From Callaeas wilsoni (lineage: Eukaryota; Chordata; Aves; Passeriformes; Callaeidae), in the NCBI GenBank assembly GCA_013398955.1, contig VWPU01014169.1:117316-181315 (forward strand): DNA of 64,000 nucleotides, read 5' to 3'. The position numbers and the translations under genes were made by a program. The notes beneath the pieces were generated by a model. It made no database searches. It had not been told where the DNA came from and saw only the letters and a list, made by a program, of their open reading frames with translations. Positions 12,488 through 25,010 of this stretch are shown in pieces; the stretch's first letter is position 1, and every line of letters begins with the position of its first letter.

Positions 12488-15400
12488 AAATACTTCCACA
12501 AAATCCCTTCGGTGTGAAATCTTAATTCTGCAAGCTCTGAAAAAATGCTGCCAAGAGAAGGGGAAAGGCAGAGACATTGGTTTTATAGAACAAAAGAAAA
12601 CAAAAAGCAATTTAAAACCAAGAACTGGTTGCACAGCAGCAACTACAGAATTTTCAAACCCCTTCCATATAAACCTAATTCTGCAATAAGTGAGAAAGCT
12701 ATTTTTGAAAAACAAACACAATTTTATTACCATTCCTGACTTTTTGCACAAGAGTCCCAAATTTCCAAACTGTTAGCATTTTTATAATCAGCTTCAATAT
12801 TACACTGCTTGGTACAAAATACCGCAGAATATTTAGGGAAGCATAAATGGGAAATATTTTATCATTATCCACTTTGTTGTGTGTTACTTTCATTAAAAAC
12901 TGCAAAGCACTGTTAGCACCATTACACTACAGCTTGTATAAATGCCTCGAAACAGCAATATGAATGTTTCTTTTAAGGAATGGCTCTTTACCTTTCTAAG
13001 ATCTTCTTAGATCCTTCTCATGGTTTTGAACACAATCCAAATACAGTTGTTTTCTGGTTGTTTCTTTTCAGTTTGTTTTTTTTTCAATTTTGGCTGAGAT
13101 TATCGTTTGGTTGGATTTGATGCTGGCTTTTTGGGGGGAGGGGCAGGGGGCAAAAGAGGTACATTAATAGATATTGAGGCTCAAATCCAGCTTTCAGTTA
13201 TGTCTAGGGAATATCAGAGACAAAAATCTTGTCAAGAATTGGAAAATGGACAGTAGGACAACTATTGTTCCACTGACAAACAGAAACACATAAAACAAAA
13301 AAAACATATAACACAAGGAAACCATGATTCCTTCACATTAGCAAGCTGCTAAATAGTACTATATAAATATGTTCTTAAGAAGGGTTATTGTCTTGTGCAC
13401 ATTGCACCAAACTGAGCAGTCAGTGCAAAAAAGAGGTATCCCCTTTTAATGAGTTAAACAGTCAATACCACTGTTAATACATTTGGAGAAGAAAGGGTGA
13501 ATATAGCGAGACATACCTGAAAAATTACTTGTCAAATAAATATATTGTATAAAACATTTTGAATAAGAAGGATAATGTCCTTCATGTGGCTGCTCTTCAT
13601 CACAATTGTCCACAGAGCCAGTGTTCAGGCACATTCAGTATTCACAAATGCAGCCCTTGGAAGGAATGCATCCCAGGTTGTATCTTGTGTTTAGTAAAAA
13701 CTGAGACTGAAAGTTGGGATCAGAGACAATGGAGAGATCAATGAGAATAATATGAAATACAAGAAGCCTAGACTTGATAAATAGTAGTTACATACGTTCT
13801 ATACCTTACCATCTTATGTCCCTTACTTAAAAGGAAATTTCAGAAACTAAGAACATATTTAAGTGAAAAAGGGAAGCAAAATTTGATAGTTAGTACCTTT
13901 CTCTTTTGAAGGAAGTCTAGTGAGAGGGCATAAACTCCAAAATTCATATGCTTTTGTTCCCACAGAGGAGAAAAAAAATCCTCCAAACTCAGAAATCTTT
14001 CTAATGGGAGTCTGTGTATAGAGACACAAAACTTTTATTAAGCATGATTAATAATCTTATCAACAAATTAATAGAAGATCCAAATGGGGCCTTAGTGTTT
14101 AAAGTTTTGAACCTTCTCTTTTAATTTTATAAGATACAGTAATCTGTCACAATATTCTATCACAAATTATTTGTCTTAGGAAGAGAAAGGAAAAATAGTA
14201 AAAAGCAAGACACATAGAAAAAAAAAATAAAAGGAATGAAAGAAATGAGAGAGAAAGAAAAGAAGAAGGGGAAAATTCTGGTTCTGCAGTAACAATTTAT
14301 GTACTTCATTGTTTTTACCTAGCTGCTTGATGTTCAAGTACCTTGTCATATACCAGGCAGAGCATAAAATTATTTCATTTTTCGTCATTTAATTGGCCAA
14401 AGCCACAACAGCTGTCACTTTTCACGTGAATCAAATTTCTGCCTCAAAACTTGTATCAGAACATTGGCACCTTCATAGTAGTAGTACCATTATCTCTCTT
14501 TTTTAATCTACTTGGCTTCCTCCCCCACACCTTTGCTTTTTCCTTTTATTGGATCTGTCACAGAAACTTGTCTGGCTATTGATTCTGTAGAGTATGCCTG
14601 TTCAGTATTGCAAGGTCACTCATAATTGCATCTAGATTGTTTTCTCTTTTTCTCCCTCCTCCCCCTTTTTTTCCCCAGTACCTCCTCCTTTCTCTAAGGA
14701 AGGCAACTGTTCTGAAAAACAGCCAGTCTGGCATACTGTGAACTGGATTTTTACCAGTAATAAAATGAATTGTGATCATTGAAGGAGAAAATGTGGAAAG
14801 AGAAATTAAACCTACTCTGGAATGGTATCTTTTTTACAAGTGGGACACTACAAAGAGAGGAACACAGAAAGGTAATGCCTTTCAAACATATAAACTGACT
14901 AGGTCTGTACTAAAATAAAAGCTAAGGCAGAGAGTGTATTATAGCATGAAGGGCCTAAAATTTTCTCCCTTTGGGATTTTGTGATGTCAGTGTTTTACAC
15001 TTCTCTTTCAGCTACCTACAGGGATAACATTTGCAGCTTCATGCCCTCTAGTCACATTCACACCTAAATGACAAAGTCAGGCTTTATACTTTTCTTCGTT
15101 TCCTCTTCACAGTCCACAGTAACCTTACCATAGATCTGCAAAGAAGAAGGGACATTTTCTTCCTTTTGCCCTACAGTTATGCCTTGAGTGAGACATGCAG
15201 ACATATTTAATCCCAACAGAACCAGCCAGCCCTTTTGCCATTACCTTATTTGTATTTTAAGTATTAGAGGAGAAATTCCAGTGGCCTCCATAATCTTAGC
15301 ACAGTATGTAGGAGAATCACTGTCAAGAGGGTATACATTGCCAGTAATCCAGTGATTACCAGGGCAAAGAGAAAGTTGTCTCTATGTGCTTTATGTGACC

Positions 15401-15607
15401 ACACCGATTCTGTCTCCTGCTGGCACAGGAGCAGTGGAAGTGAAACATTTTTTCTAGCTAATATTTCTCTTCTACATGGCAGTAAAATTTATTAACAGCT
15501 CTACATTGAATTCTATAAACATGCAGACACTAGAGCTAATGAAATCCATATAGAGCTAAATCTAGAGATTAGTCACAGAGTAAATGTGAACCCACATTTC
15601 TGGTACA

Positions 15608-15668
15608 GTAGCAGTTGGACTCGATGAACTTAGAGGACTTTTTCAAGTTTGATGATTCTGTGATTCTA
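15608..15668 (+). mobile_element. CR1 LINE, 3' tail stub (sense)
   Basis: About 60 bp matching the last bases of CR1: 'gttggactcgatgaactta', a decayed 'tttttcaagtttgatg' and the tail 'attctgtgattcta'. Only the extreme 3' end is present. It lies 66 bp upstream of a solo LTR with the same orientation. Confidence 0.8.
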
Positions 15669-15733
15669 AGATACACTTTTAGTTTCTTTGTTTTATTCTC
15701 CAGACCAAGGGTCCTTTGCACCCAAACCCAATG

Positions 15734-16328
15734 TGTCCTAGTTTCAGCTGGAATAGAGATAATTTTCTTCTTAGTAGTTGACACAGTGCTGTGTTTTGGA
15801 CTTAACATGAAAGCAATGTTGACAATACTCTGATGTTTTAGTGGCTGCTAAGTAATGCTTAGCCTAAATCAAGGCTTTTCATTTTCCCATGCTCTGCCAC
15901 CAAGGAGATGCAAAAGAAGCTGTGAAGGAGCATGGCCAGAAGAGGTGACCTGAAGTGGCCAAAGAAGTATTCCAGATAGAAGAATGTCATGCTCAGTAGA
16001 TAAATTGGGGAGAATTGTCTCAGTCACCAATCACTGCTTGAGGACAGGCTGGTGAGTCATGGGTCATGAGGAATTGTATCATGCATCATTTGTTTATCTT
16101 GTGGTTTGTTCCTCTCCTTCTCCCTCTTTCTCCTTTTCATTACAACAAAAATAAAAATACCAGTAAATAATAGTCATTATTATATAATTTTACTTCACTT
16201 CAATTATTAAACTGTTCTTATCTAAAACTAAAATTTTTGCCTTTTTCTGATTCTCCTTATCCCACTGCAGAGCGGTCGGGGAGTGAACAAGCAGCTGCAT
16301 CATACAATTTTTGGCTGGGGCTAACACA
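15734..16328 (+). mobile_element. Solo LTR of an endogenous retrovirus (family A)
   Basis: A near full-length LTR of about 595 bp. It starts TGTCCTAGTTTCAGCTGG and ends in ...GGCTGGGGCTAACACA. Internal landmarks in order are 'gctaagtaatgcttagcct', 'cccatgctctgccacc', a decayed TATA region near 15993-16005, a pyrimidine-rich stretch, an ATTAAA poly(A) signal at 16206-16211 and 'ttcttatct...gattctcc' downstream. The same order occurs in the copies at 48434 and 50635. No gag, pol or env text follows within several kb, so it is a solo LTR left by recombination between the two LTRs of a provirus. I could not find an exact target-site duplication. Confidence 0.88.
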
Positions 16329-18557
16329 CCATCAAGTTATTCCATCAGCAGTAATTTCCAGAAGAAATCTCCATAAAGTTAAAAAAGTAAAATGCATGAA
16401 ATGAACACAGGCTGTGTCTTTTTATTTAATTTTTGTCTTGTACCAATATTGCAAATCATTGCAAATACTGGGTCTTTAGAGAGCAACAGCCCAATGAATA
16501 GGAAATCAGTGACAAGGATTCTTATTTTAGCATAAGGAAAGCTAACTTGACCCTCAGATAAAATCATCCTGGAACAGATGTGTTAGCAAGGAAGAACAAT
16601 TACCTGCCAGCCTAGAATTAGTTTCTAGTTTTCCAAAACAATCTCTTCTTTCAGTAATTGGCTTGGCTGAGAAATCAAGAGGATAACAAGTACTTGTTCA
16701 CATCTTACCCAGTACAGCTTCCACTTTTATAATCAAGGAGACTAAAATCTTGCTCTTACTTTTCAATACTACATGCTTACCATCTTACCTAGTGATTCTT
16801 ATCATAAAACTATATAGAATTAGATTTTCTGTCAAACTATTCAAATGAAATCTGCAACATCAAAATCAAACATAGGAACAGATCACACACATTCAAGTAG
16901 TTGAAAACACACAGAATGATTTTATTTATTCCCTACCAAACTCTCCCACCTTCCTTATTTTTGAAGATGTCATCCAAATACCAGATTGAAATTTTATACT
17001 GAATATTTTTCTATCTAGGATTTTATGAAGACGACAGTCAAATTCCGTGGCCTAACTTCTGTAACTGAAATCCATAGAATTTATTTTGTTTCACTTCATT
17101 GAGTTCTTTACCTTAGTTTTTCACTGTGTAAAGATTGGGCTAAAGAGTGGCCACTGTATCTTTGTCTCATTGGTCATAATAATAAATTTTAAAAATGTAA
17201 CTAACATGAGGATCTATGTTATTTCAATATATTTTCACTTTGCATTCACTTTGGTGCAGAAAACATTGTGTGGTGCTTCAGTTAAGTGGAGAATCAGTAA
17301 AAGAAAAAATTAATAATGCAAGCAAAAAGATGTTCCACATCTGCATCTGGTTATTGTATAGTACTCTGAGATATGAAAAAAATTGATATAGTTTACTTTC
17401 TTTCAGCCTCTCGAGGCCTCCTGAGTTATGAAGACTACTTGATCTCATGCTCTTATTTTCATTTCAATTTTTTTGCCATCATGTTTTTCTAACTGTACTA
17501 CTGAATAGTGATCAAGCATTTCAAGGATCCTAAATCTTAATGCATTGCTGACAGCAGCTTGCTGCAACATCAGGAAAGTTGTGAAGGAATTCTTACTGCG
17601 TTTATGCTGGTAAGTCTTTGAGAAACAGGAATATTTTTGCATTGGTCCACCAGTTCAGATCCAGTCCACACTAAAAATTGCCTACAACCCTTAGTACCAG
17701 ATGACCTGCTGAATGGTATAAAAATTCACTTTGCAATAGTGTAGCCTGGCACAGGGGCTGGTGGCAGGGGGTTGGGATAACTTGAGAGCAGGAAAAATCA
17801 TTTTATGGTAACATTTTTGATAGGGAATGTCAAATAATGAGCTGGCACAAATACCTTTATTTTTAACAGTAATTCTTCATGGCAACCCAAACAATTTATT
17901 TTTGAGGCTACTTGTGGCAATTATATTTAAATACTGATTGTTTTTCTGACCAGGCTAACAAAAGCATAACTCCAGGAACACTGGTCATTTTGCATCATTC
18001 AAGCATCATTTTGGTCATTCCAAATTAGTTTCTAATGAGAACAGAAATTGCAAAATAGTTTCTACTCATAGAGAATTTTTATAGTGACTTTCTGTTTTAA
18101 AATTGCAAAATGACGACCAGCTATTACTCCTCTAGTTCTATAATAAAGTGTGAACTTTTTGGAAAGAAATCCATTTTTGATTTAAAATTAACAACCCTTG
18201 AAGGTTGTCACACAGCTCCTAGGGACTGAACGGATCTATGCCAATTTTCAAGCAGAGAGAAAGTCCAGATTTTAGAATATAATGTACCTTATTAAGAAAA
18301 GAAACATGAGGAGCCTACACACAAACTGTTAACTTTGAATGCTCCTTTAGAGTCTGATCTTGTCTATAAGGGGTGTTTCTAAATGTAACTCATGTCAAGT
18401 TTCAGGGAAATCTTTTGCCTGGATAAATTCTTTACTAGGCTTTCTTTGTTTAGAAAATCATAACATTTCATAATGAAGATATGATTATTTTTCAGTTCAC
18501 ACAAAGAAATTTGGTAAAATTCTTCTTCTAGTTCTAAAAGTAAATTGTTTTCCCCAG

Positions 18558-18625
18558 GTTTTCTTTTTCTTCTTTTCTTCTTTTTCTTCCTTTTCTTTTC
18601 TTTTTCATTTTACCTTTTTTTTCCT
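18558..18625 (+). repeat. Polypyrimidine tract (CT-rich)
   Basis: About 65 bp almost entirely T and C, with units such as TTTTCTTC and TTTTCTTTTC, broken by 'attttacc' near 18608. Long pyrimidine tracts can adopt triplex structure or act as splice-factor binding sites if transcribed. No use can be assigned here. Confidence 0.75.
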
Positions 18626-19834
18626 TAAAAGTATAACATTTACATCAATTTCCCCCACGTTTTATTACTCTTATGACCCTGCCCATGTTATAATACATAA
18701 AATTGCATATGATCATTTGATTACTCTGAGTGCATTGACACATAAGTTTGGTTGGGTTTTTTGTTTGCTTTGGTTTTGTTTGTTTTTAATACAGAATTGA
18801 AGATATTAAACGTGTTAGAAATGAAGAAATTTTATTTTCTGACAGAAAAGTAGAAGTCATAAATCCTCACGTGCAATGGTTATAGTTTGAAAATTTTGTA
18901 CCTTAATTATTAACTACCTCAGTTCTGAAGAATTATGCTCTACTATGGCCAAGCTAAATGGAAACATTTCCTGCTATGGATAACAGAATTTGAACTACTA
19001 TTTGCAGCAAATCTCTTGAAAATAATTCCCATGTCTTCTTTTTCCAACACCTGAATAGCTGCTATCCACACCAGTGGAGTAAAAAATGAGTCTCAGTACT
19101 CTCAAGAGTTAAACCAAAAGTCATATAATAGAAATTATAATATACATTTATACACCTTGTAATAGACATTTCACTGAGCTTTCTGTGTGTACAGTAGCCA
19201 GCATAAAATAGCTGCTGACTCAGTTGGTTATTACCTTCTTAACATCTAATAAATGAAAGTATTTTAAGCTAAACACCTTATTAATTTAAAAACCATTGGA
19301 CGTATGATTATGGCAACTAGTAAGATTACTTATGGAGATTCAGTTACCTAAGCCTGTAACTGAAAACTGCAATGTTCATTAAAACTATGCAGATAGGACT
19401 AAAAGGGTCTAAGTTGAAACATATTTTTATTTATGCTCGAATATGCCAATTTAGAAGCTTTTTCTTGAATGTAAATATTGAGAACAGAGGGTAAGGAAAG
19501 CAGTAGTGCAAGAAAGGGATTAAAAGAAAATGTCTACTACATTGTGCTGAAATTGGAAAACAAATATTAAGTTCTATCATTTGGGTAAATTGATGTTTAG
19601 GATTTGTATGAGGTTTGAATCTGCTGTTAACAACTAAAACAAAGAGTCGTTAAAAAAAAAGTTTGTAATTAAAGAAAGAGACAATTTTTATTACCTAGTC
19701 TATCTGTTTGTCAAAGAAGGAATATTCCACATGCACCTAACCTGCAATTCTATTTATGATAGTTTTAAATATAAACAATGGACTGTTAACAATTTCTGTT
19801 GCTCATTATTTCACAGATCAAGAGGCAAAACATG

Positions 19835-19863
19835 TAATCTTCCCATATTTAATGGGAAGATTA
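19835..19863. repeat. Perfect hairpin, 12-bp arms, 5-nt loop
   Basis: TAATCTTCCCAT at 19835-19846 is the exact reverse complement of ATGGGAAGATTA at 19852-19863, with loop ATTTA. It is the longest perfect close inverted repeat I noticed. It is shorter than a microRNA precursor stem, and the flanks do not extend the pairing beyond a possible G-T wobble. Confidence 0.8.
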
Positions 19864-20580
19864 TTTTTGCAACTCTTTGATTATGGCCATATTTCTGAAA
19901 CACTTTAATGACAATAGTTATTGAAAAATCAGTTTTATTCATGAAGAGCTATATGGGAAAAAAGAGAGAACTGGATTTGCATGAACCTCACTGCTGTATT
20001 CTGCTAAACGTGTGCTAAGGAAGAACAGCATCTGGTTTTAAAAGACTAGGTAAAAATAGTAAATAATTCTTCTAAACACAGATTAAAAAAAGTATTCCCT
20101 GGTACTTTTACCCTTGAACCCATGAAAAGTCTCACACTTTGGTGATGCTTTTTCTACTGACTTCTTCCTTTTCCACAAAAAAAAAGCAAGTGGGAAGAAA
20201 AAGACATATGATCATATTTATAGTTTAAAATATCTTTATTTGAAGAGAAAAAAAACCCCACACGAAAATTCCTGAAAAAGTTATTTATTTATGTAATGAT
20301 ATGGATTTAAGAACGGACATCACAATACTTTCTGAAAAGTATGTTCAAAAATCCAGTCAAATCAGATCAGGATCAGTAGATCATTGAAACTTTTCCTTAC
20401 TACTGAAAATCATGCTGCTCTATGAAAAACCTTGCTTTATCTTTGCTGTTTTGAAGTGTCATATCCCACAAATCAGAAATCCCACGAATATATGTGAATG
20501 ATTTGGAAAAGATCATTCATTGCTTTAGTTTCAATTTAGTGCGCTTATGTGTGTTTGAAACTAAGCTTCCAAACAAAGCT

Positions 20581-20842
20581 TCAGTGGCTTACCACTCTAA
20601 CAGCATACTTGGTACTAAGAGTTTGTCCTTGTACGCGATCAGTCATGACCACTGCAGCAGTGACTCCTTAACGATCACGTTCTACATCAGCTAGTGCACA
20701 CCATCATATAACTAAACCCACCTTGTTCACTGATGTGGTCCTTGATTGTCTTAGATGTCACGTCTTGGTCTGCCTCATGCTGCAGGATGTCTAAAAGAGT
20801 CATTGTTTTAGAAGGCAGCAGCAGGTGTCTTATCCTCTTGCT
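20581..20842 (-). pseudogene. Possible decayed coding segment (weak)
   Basis: On the minus strand a 51-codon open segment (20842 down to 20687) begins after a TAG and includes DILQHEADQDVTSKTIKDHI. A one-base shift then leads to a second stretch, 20691-20581, containing GVTAAVVMTDRVQGQTLSTK with one in-frame TAA. The amino-acid mix looks more protein-like than neighbouring frames, and local CpG content looks raised. I do not recognise a family. Against it: the length is ordinary for chance, there are stops and a frameshift, and splice-like borders are unconvincing. It may be an eroded retrocopy or transposon fragment, or nothing. Confidence 0.15.
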
Positions 20843-21030
20843 CTACTGTGTTTCTTCAGCATTTTGCTGTATATTGTTGTCTTAGAGAAAAAACACTTTT
20901 TTTCCCCAGCTCCTCAGTGGCTACTTTTTTTTTAACGACCTGGAATTAATTTATAGTGAATTTTTAATGATTGACTGTATTCAAAATATAACCATACTTT
21001 CAAGGTCCTTATATTCCATTTAGACTATAT

Positions 21031-21620
21031 ATCACAGACTCATAGAGCCATAGGATGTTTTCTGTTGGGTTGGCAACACCCCTGTCATGCGCAGGAATCT
21101 CTTTCACTAGGTTGGGTTGCTCATAGCCTGTCCAACCTGGCCTTGAACACCTCCAGTGGTCGAGCATGCAAATGTCTTATCACTAGTCCCAATATCACAT
21201 CCTCTTACAGTAAAAACTTCTATCCTATGGTACAGTCCAAGTAGCCTTTGGTCTGTCGTTAAAGGCCCTGGTGTAAAGTCTCTCTCTGCCTATTTTATAA
21301 GCTCCCATTATGTATTGAAAGGCTGCAATAAGGTCTCTCTGAAGCCTTCTATTCTCAAGGCTTACCAGCCTCAGTTCTAACACCTTTTCTTCACAGCAGA
21401 GGTGTTCCAGCCCTCTGACCATTTTTGTTGCCCTCCTCTGGACCCGCTCTGACAGGTCAATATCTTTCTTGACCTGGGGACTCAGAGCTGGGTGCAGTAC
21501 TCTAGATGTGGTCTGATGAGAATGGAATAGAAGGGAAGAATCACCTCCTTTGACCTGCTGGCCATGCTCCCTGCACCATTATCATAGGACACATTTTCCA
21601 TCATAACTGTGGCCTGCTAA
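21031..21620 (-). mobile_element. CR1 LINE, antisense, 5'-truncated
   Basis: About 590 bp of CR1 on the minus strand, with the 3' tail at 21031 ('atcacagactcatagagcc'). Clear landmarks are 'gtccaacctggccttgaac', 'ccctctgaccatttttgtt', 'ctcctctggacccgctctg' and 'ctgggtgcagtactctaga', all complements of the CR1 3' UTR and end of ORF2. The right edge decays gradually around 21600-21620, so the truncation point is approximate. Confidence 0.88.
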
Positions 21621-22607
21621 GAGCAATTACAAGTATTATTGAGCCCCTGGCAAAAAAAAAAAAAAAAAAACACCAAAAAAAAAATAAAACTTAGATAGTT
21701 ATACTACATTAATGTGCCTATGATAGAGTTCAAAAAAGGTAGAAGCAGCACCTGCTTCACAATGCTTTTACCTTTATGGCTGTAACCAGTCTTTACTCTT
21801 TCTAAGGCATTGAGAGCCAGCACTCCTAATTCAGACGTATGTTTAGGATGCATATGACATATTGTTTCAGACAACAAGCATTCTCATTATCCAGGATAAG
21901 TAAATTAATAGGCTACATTTATTAATGTCTTATAGCTGGTGTGATAACCGGAGCTGTATGTTTTTAAATGGGATGTAATGAAATAGGTGAGCAGTTCCCA
22001 AACTCAGAAGTTTTTCCGCCTCTCTTCTGCATAACACTGAATCATCCTGTGGAGGTATGTAGACTAGGAAGAGGAAGAATTGACTGAGATGGATTACTAG
22101 GCAATGAGAACTAACAGAGAACAACAGAAGGAGAAATGTTACGAGAGCACAGTTCTAGGACTGTTTGCAAGATCAGAGTCTCAGAAAGTAAAGCTAAGTT
22201 TAAAATTTTACACAACATGGTTTAAGGTAGACTTCAGAAAAGATGATGCTATCAAAATAAAGCCCTAATAGTTTGGCTAGCCAGAACAGTGTCATGAAAG
22301 ACAGATGTTGTCTCGGTCAGCCTTGTTTGTAGCAAGATATCTAAGAGAACTAACTTTACATTCCAGTATAAGTATAGTACTCAGGTCTTCTTCAAAACTA
22401 TGATTAATATTTGCATAATCTGAAGGTGTAATATAACAAGTTAGGAGACTCTGTGATGTTTATATCCAAAGATATTAGAACAGGAAATGGAAGCAATATG
22501 GAAAAATTGCAAGCAGAGAGATTAGCAAAGGACATGGCAGTAAAATTAAACATTGGCAGGCAGTATATTCTGCCTCTGGTATTAGAAATCCTTTGTTTTA
22601 TTCCCAG

Positions 22608-22638
22608 AGCCTGCTGCTGCATTATGGAGAGATTTCAG
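22608..22638 (+). other. Candidate 31-nt microexon (speculative)
   Basis: A pyrimidine-rich stretch ending TTTTATTCCCAG is followed by 31 nt and then CAG|GTAAGA, a near-consensus donor. The interval is open in all three frames on the + strand. Strong-looking acceptor and donor pairs arise by chance in tens of kb, and no neighbouring exon is recognised, so this is only a lead. Confidence 0.12.
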
Positions 22639-23464
22639 GTAAGATTTATATTCTGAATGAGATTAAAAAAATGTAAGGGAAAAAGTTAACCATCTCTGTC
22701 AAATGCAATGGACACATCTGCTTCCTAAAAACTAACCACAGAGAGATGACAGATGAGGGAAACTGGAAGTTGTAGCGACATTCTCTCCTATGATCAGTTT
22801 TAAATGCTTCCTTTCTAACTATACACAGCTGGCTGATCAGGGAATATTATTTGAAATTCACTTTTGACAGATGTATGCAGATATGGAGGGGCACCAAAAC
22901 AGACCTAGCATTCTTCAAACACTAGTTATTTTCATTTTATGATGTAAAGCAAGTAATTGTTCAAAAAAATTATTTTAACAGTAGAGTTAAAATGCAGTTT
23001 ACTTTCTATAATAAACAATCTTATACAAGAAAGAGCAGGGTAGCTCATTGTTCTTGAAAGAGGGATATCCAAGAGACAACTCATTTAAATGACGGTTTCC
23101 AGCCCTCATGCTGCACACTTTTCCCTTTTCCAACACTGAGTATTCTATTAATCTTCAGTGCTCATAAACTGTAGATGAGGAAGCCATAGACTGAAAAAGA
23201 TGGATAATAAGCTCCAGGATAAGCCAAAAAATTAGATAAGCAGCTGTATTTTGTTGGCTTATGGGAGAAGGACGAAAAAGTTGATGCAAAATACAGTATA
23301 GCTGGAAACAGTTTGTTTCAGAGATGATCAGGCAAGTGACCTCTGTCTGCACTACTTTCAATGCAGTCTCCACCATATTTTTGGAAAACAAAAACCAGCT
23401 ACCATGTGAAAATTTGTTTACAAAATAAAGTGCAAAACATGCGGTATATGTGCATTCACCGTAC

Positions 23465-23485
23465 TTACTACATTAAATGTAGTAA
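23465..23485. repeat. Near-perfect 21-bp palindrome
   Basis: TTACTACATT at 23465-23474 pairs exactly with AATGTAGTAA at 23476-23485 around a single central base. Confidence 0.75.
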
Positions 23486-25010
23486 CCAAATTAAATTTTG
23501 GTACCATTGCCAAGTAGAGAAAAATAAAGCCAACACAAATATTAAAGCAAGTCAGACTTACTCTTGGTTTAATACTACTCATGAAATGATGTCCTTACAA
23601 GTCTAATTTCTCAACACATGCATCAGTTTTAAAACTATTTAAACTCTTCTACCAGACCTCTATATCTTTGTGGACCTTGCAGCCTTCCTTCCTCCCCCTT
23701 TGCAGAATGAGGCAATGTCCTGCAGGTGTGTTGGGTAAAAAAATTAGAGATTTTTCTCACACAAATTAAAAGCAAGCCCCAAAATGCTCTTCATTTTGAG
23801 GATTAGAATAAAAAAAAATATTTACAGACAGTTGAAACTGGAAACGAGTAATTTTAATAAAGCATATGCAACAAATTAGTCTGTGGATTTTCTAGTCACA
23901 GATAATTTTTCAGCTGTTACTCCTTCTTGGCGACTAGATTATTAACACTATCTACTGAGCATTGACGGTTGCTGGTAACTGAAACGTGTTGTTAACCTGA
24001 CTGTGGGTTGTACCAGTGCTTGGAGATAATGTGTTCTCAAAACAGCACAGTATGAACACAGCAGGTACCAAGTAAAAGCAATAATAAGAAATTGAACAGG
24101 TCTTCAGAGCTATGATTATTACTGTGGTCTAGATTCATTTGCCCTTTGGAAAGTCTGTTTCTTGAATATCCTTTCTTAGAAATACCCTCATATTTTCTCT
24201 CCTGGCAGCAGAATTCAAGAACTGGAGGAGAGAGGAAGTATTTCAGCAATTTACTGCCTTCAGGTGATTTTTAGTTCCAGTTAGTTGAGTAAGAGAAAAA
24301 CTCTTTTAAGCTAGAGAAATATATCAGAAAATATCCATCTAATTTGGTAGTGTTATTACATCCTTAAAAGCACTGATAGGATCTCTGTAACTGATATGTA
24401 CTTACCTATAGTAAACAAATAAGAAAGCACATGGGATAAGCCTTTTGACTTTACTCACATCAAAATGTTCACTACAGGAATAATCTTGCAATGAAATTTT
24501 AGACCAAAATGAAATCACTAAATTGCTTTAGCAAAGCAAAAATAGCAGACTCCAACCCAAACAAGGAGAGAAGTAGATTAAACAATCTCAGCTGAGATGT
24601 ACATGGAATAGAGGAAGTCAGGTAGGGGAAAAGAGCAAACAGGGACCAGCACTGGGGCATAGCCATGGATCCTAGTAGGCAGTGAGCTTAGCAGGGGCCA
24701 GGCATCTAAGAAGAAATTAGGGCTGAGGAGGCATCAGTCGGAATGCAGGAGTTCCCTCTTTAATCAGCATTAAGACACTGTATGTTTTGACCCCCACACC
24801 TCAGTAAAGGTGCATACATCGAGATTTTTTATATAGATGATAGAATTTAATTTTCCTCCTACTGAGTGTAGCAGGACACAGCTTTTGAGTAACTGAATTA
24901 ACAATGCATTTGCAGTTAAGTAGCATCATGTAGTCATTCAAATCTTAGTCAACAAAATATTAAGCCTTCATGTTCCCTGAAAGTTCATTTTCAAGCCCTG
25001 GTTTTAACAT

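Larger units (their letters stand above)
10436..15607. other. Unique DNA with hairpins and purine tracts
   Basis: About 5.2 kb without a gene or recognised transposon. It contains perfect inverted repeats at 11771-11796 and 12470-12487, a G-run cluster at 13133-13150 (G6-A-G4-CA-G5), a polypurine-rich stretch at about 14216-14276 and a polypyrimidine stretch at about 14638-14680. Overlapping frames at 12473-12760, on both strands, have no recognisable domain. Confidence 0.55.
16329..21030. other. Unique AT-rich DNA, few signals
   Basis: About 4.7 kb without an intact gene or identified transposon. It contains a polypyrimidine tract at about 18558-18625, a G/T-rich tract near 18750-18787, a perfect 12-bp-arm hairpin at 19835-19863, and at 20581-20842 a segment whose minus strand looks faintly coding but carries stops and a frameshift (listed separately). 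Confidence 0.5.
21621..25010. other. Unique DNA; poly-A tract and possible microexon
   Basis: About 3.4 kb without a supported gene. An A-rich run at 21652-21689 follows the antisense CR1. A 31-nt interval at 22608-22638 has exon-like borders (listed separately). A perfect palindrome lies at 23465-23485. Frames of 64-81 codons here show no recognisable domain. Confidence 0.5.

Noticed and set aside
13133..13150. G-run cluster as a strong G-quadruplex
   Set aside because: Only three separate G runs of three or more occur close together, so it fails the usual four-run rule.
21652..21689. A-rich tract as the poly(A) tail of a processed retrocopy
   Set aside because: The sequence just upstream is the decayed 5' edge of an antisense CR1 and about 30 bp of unrecognised DNA; no gene-like body precedes the tract.
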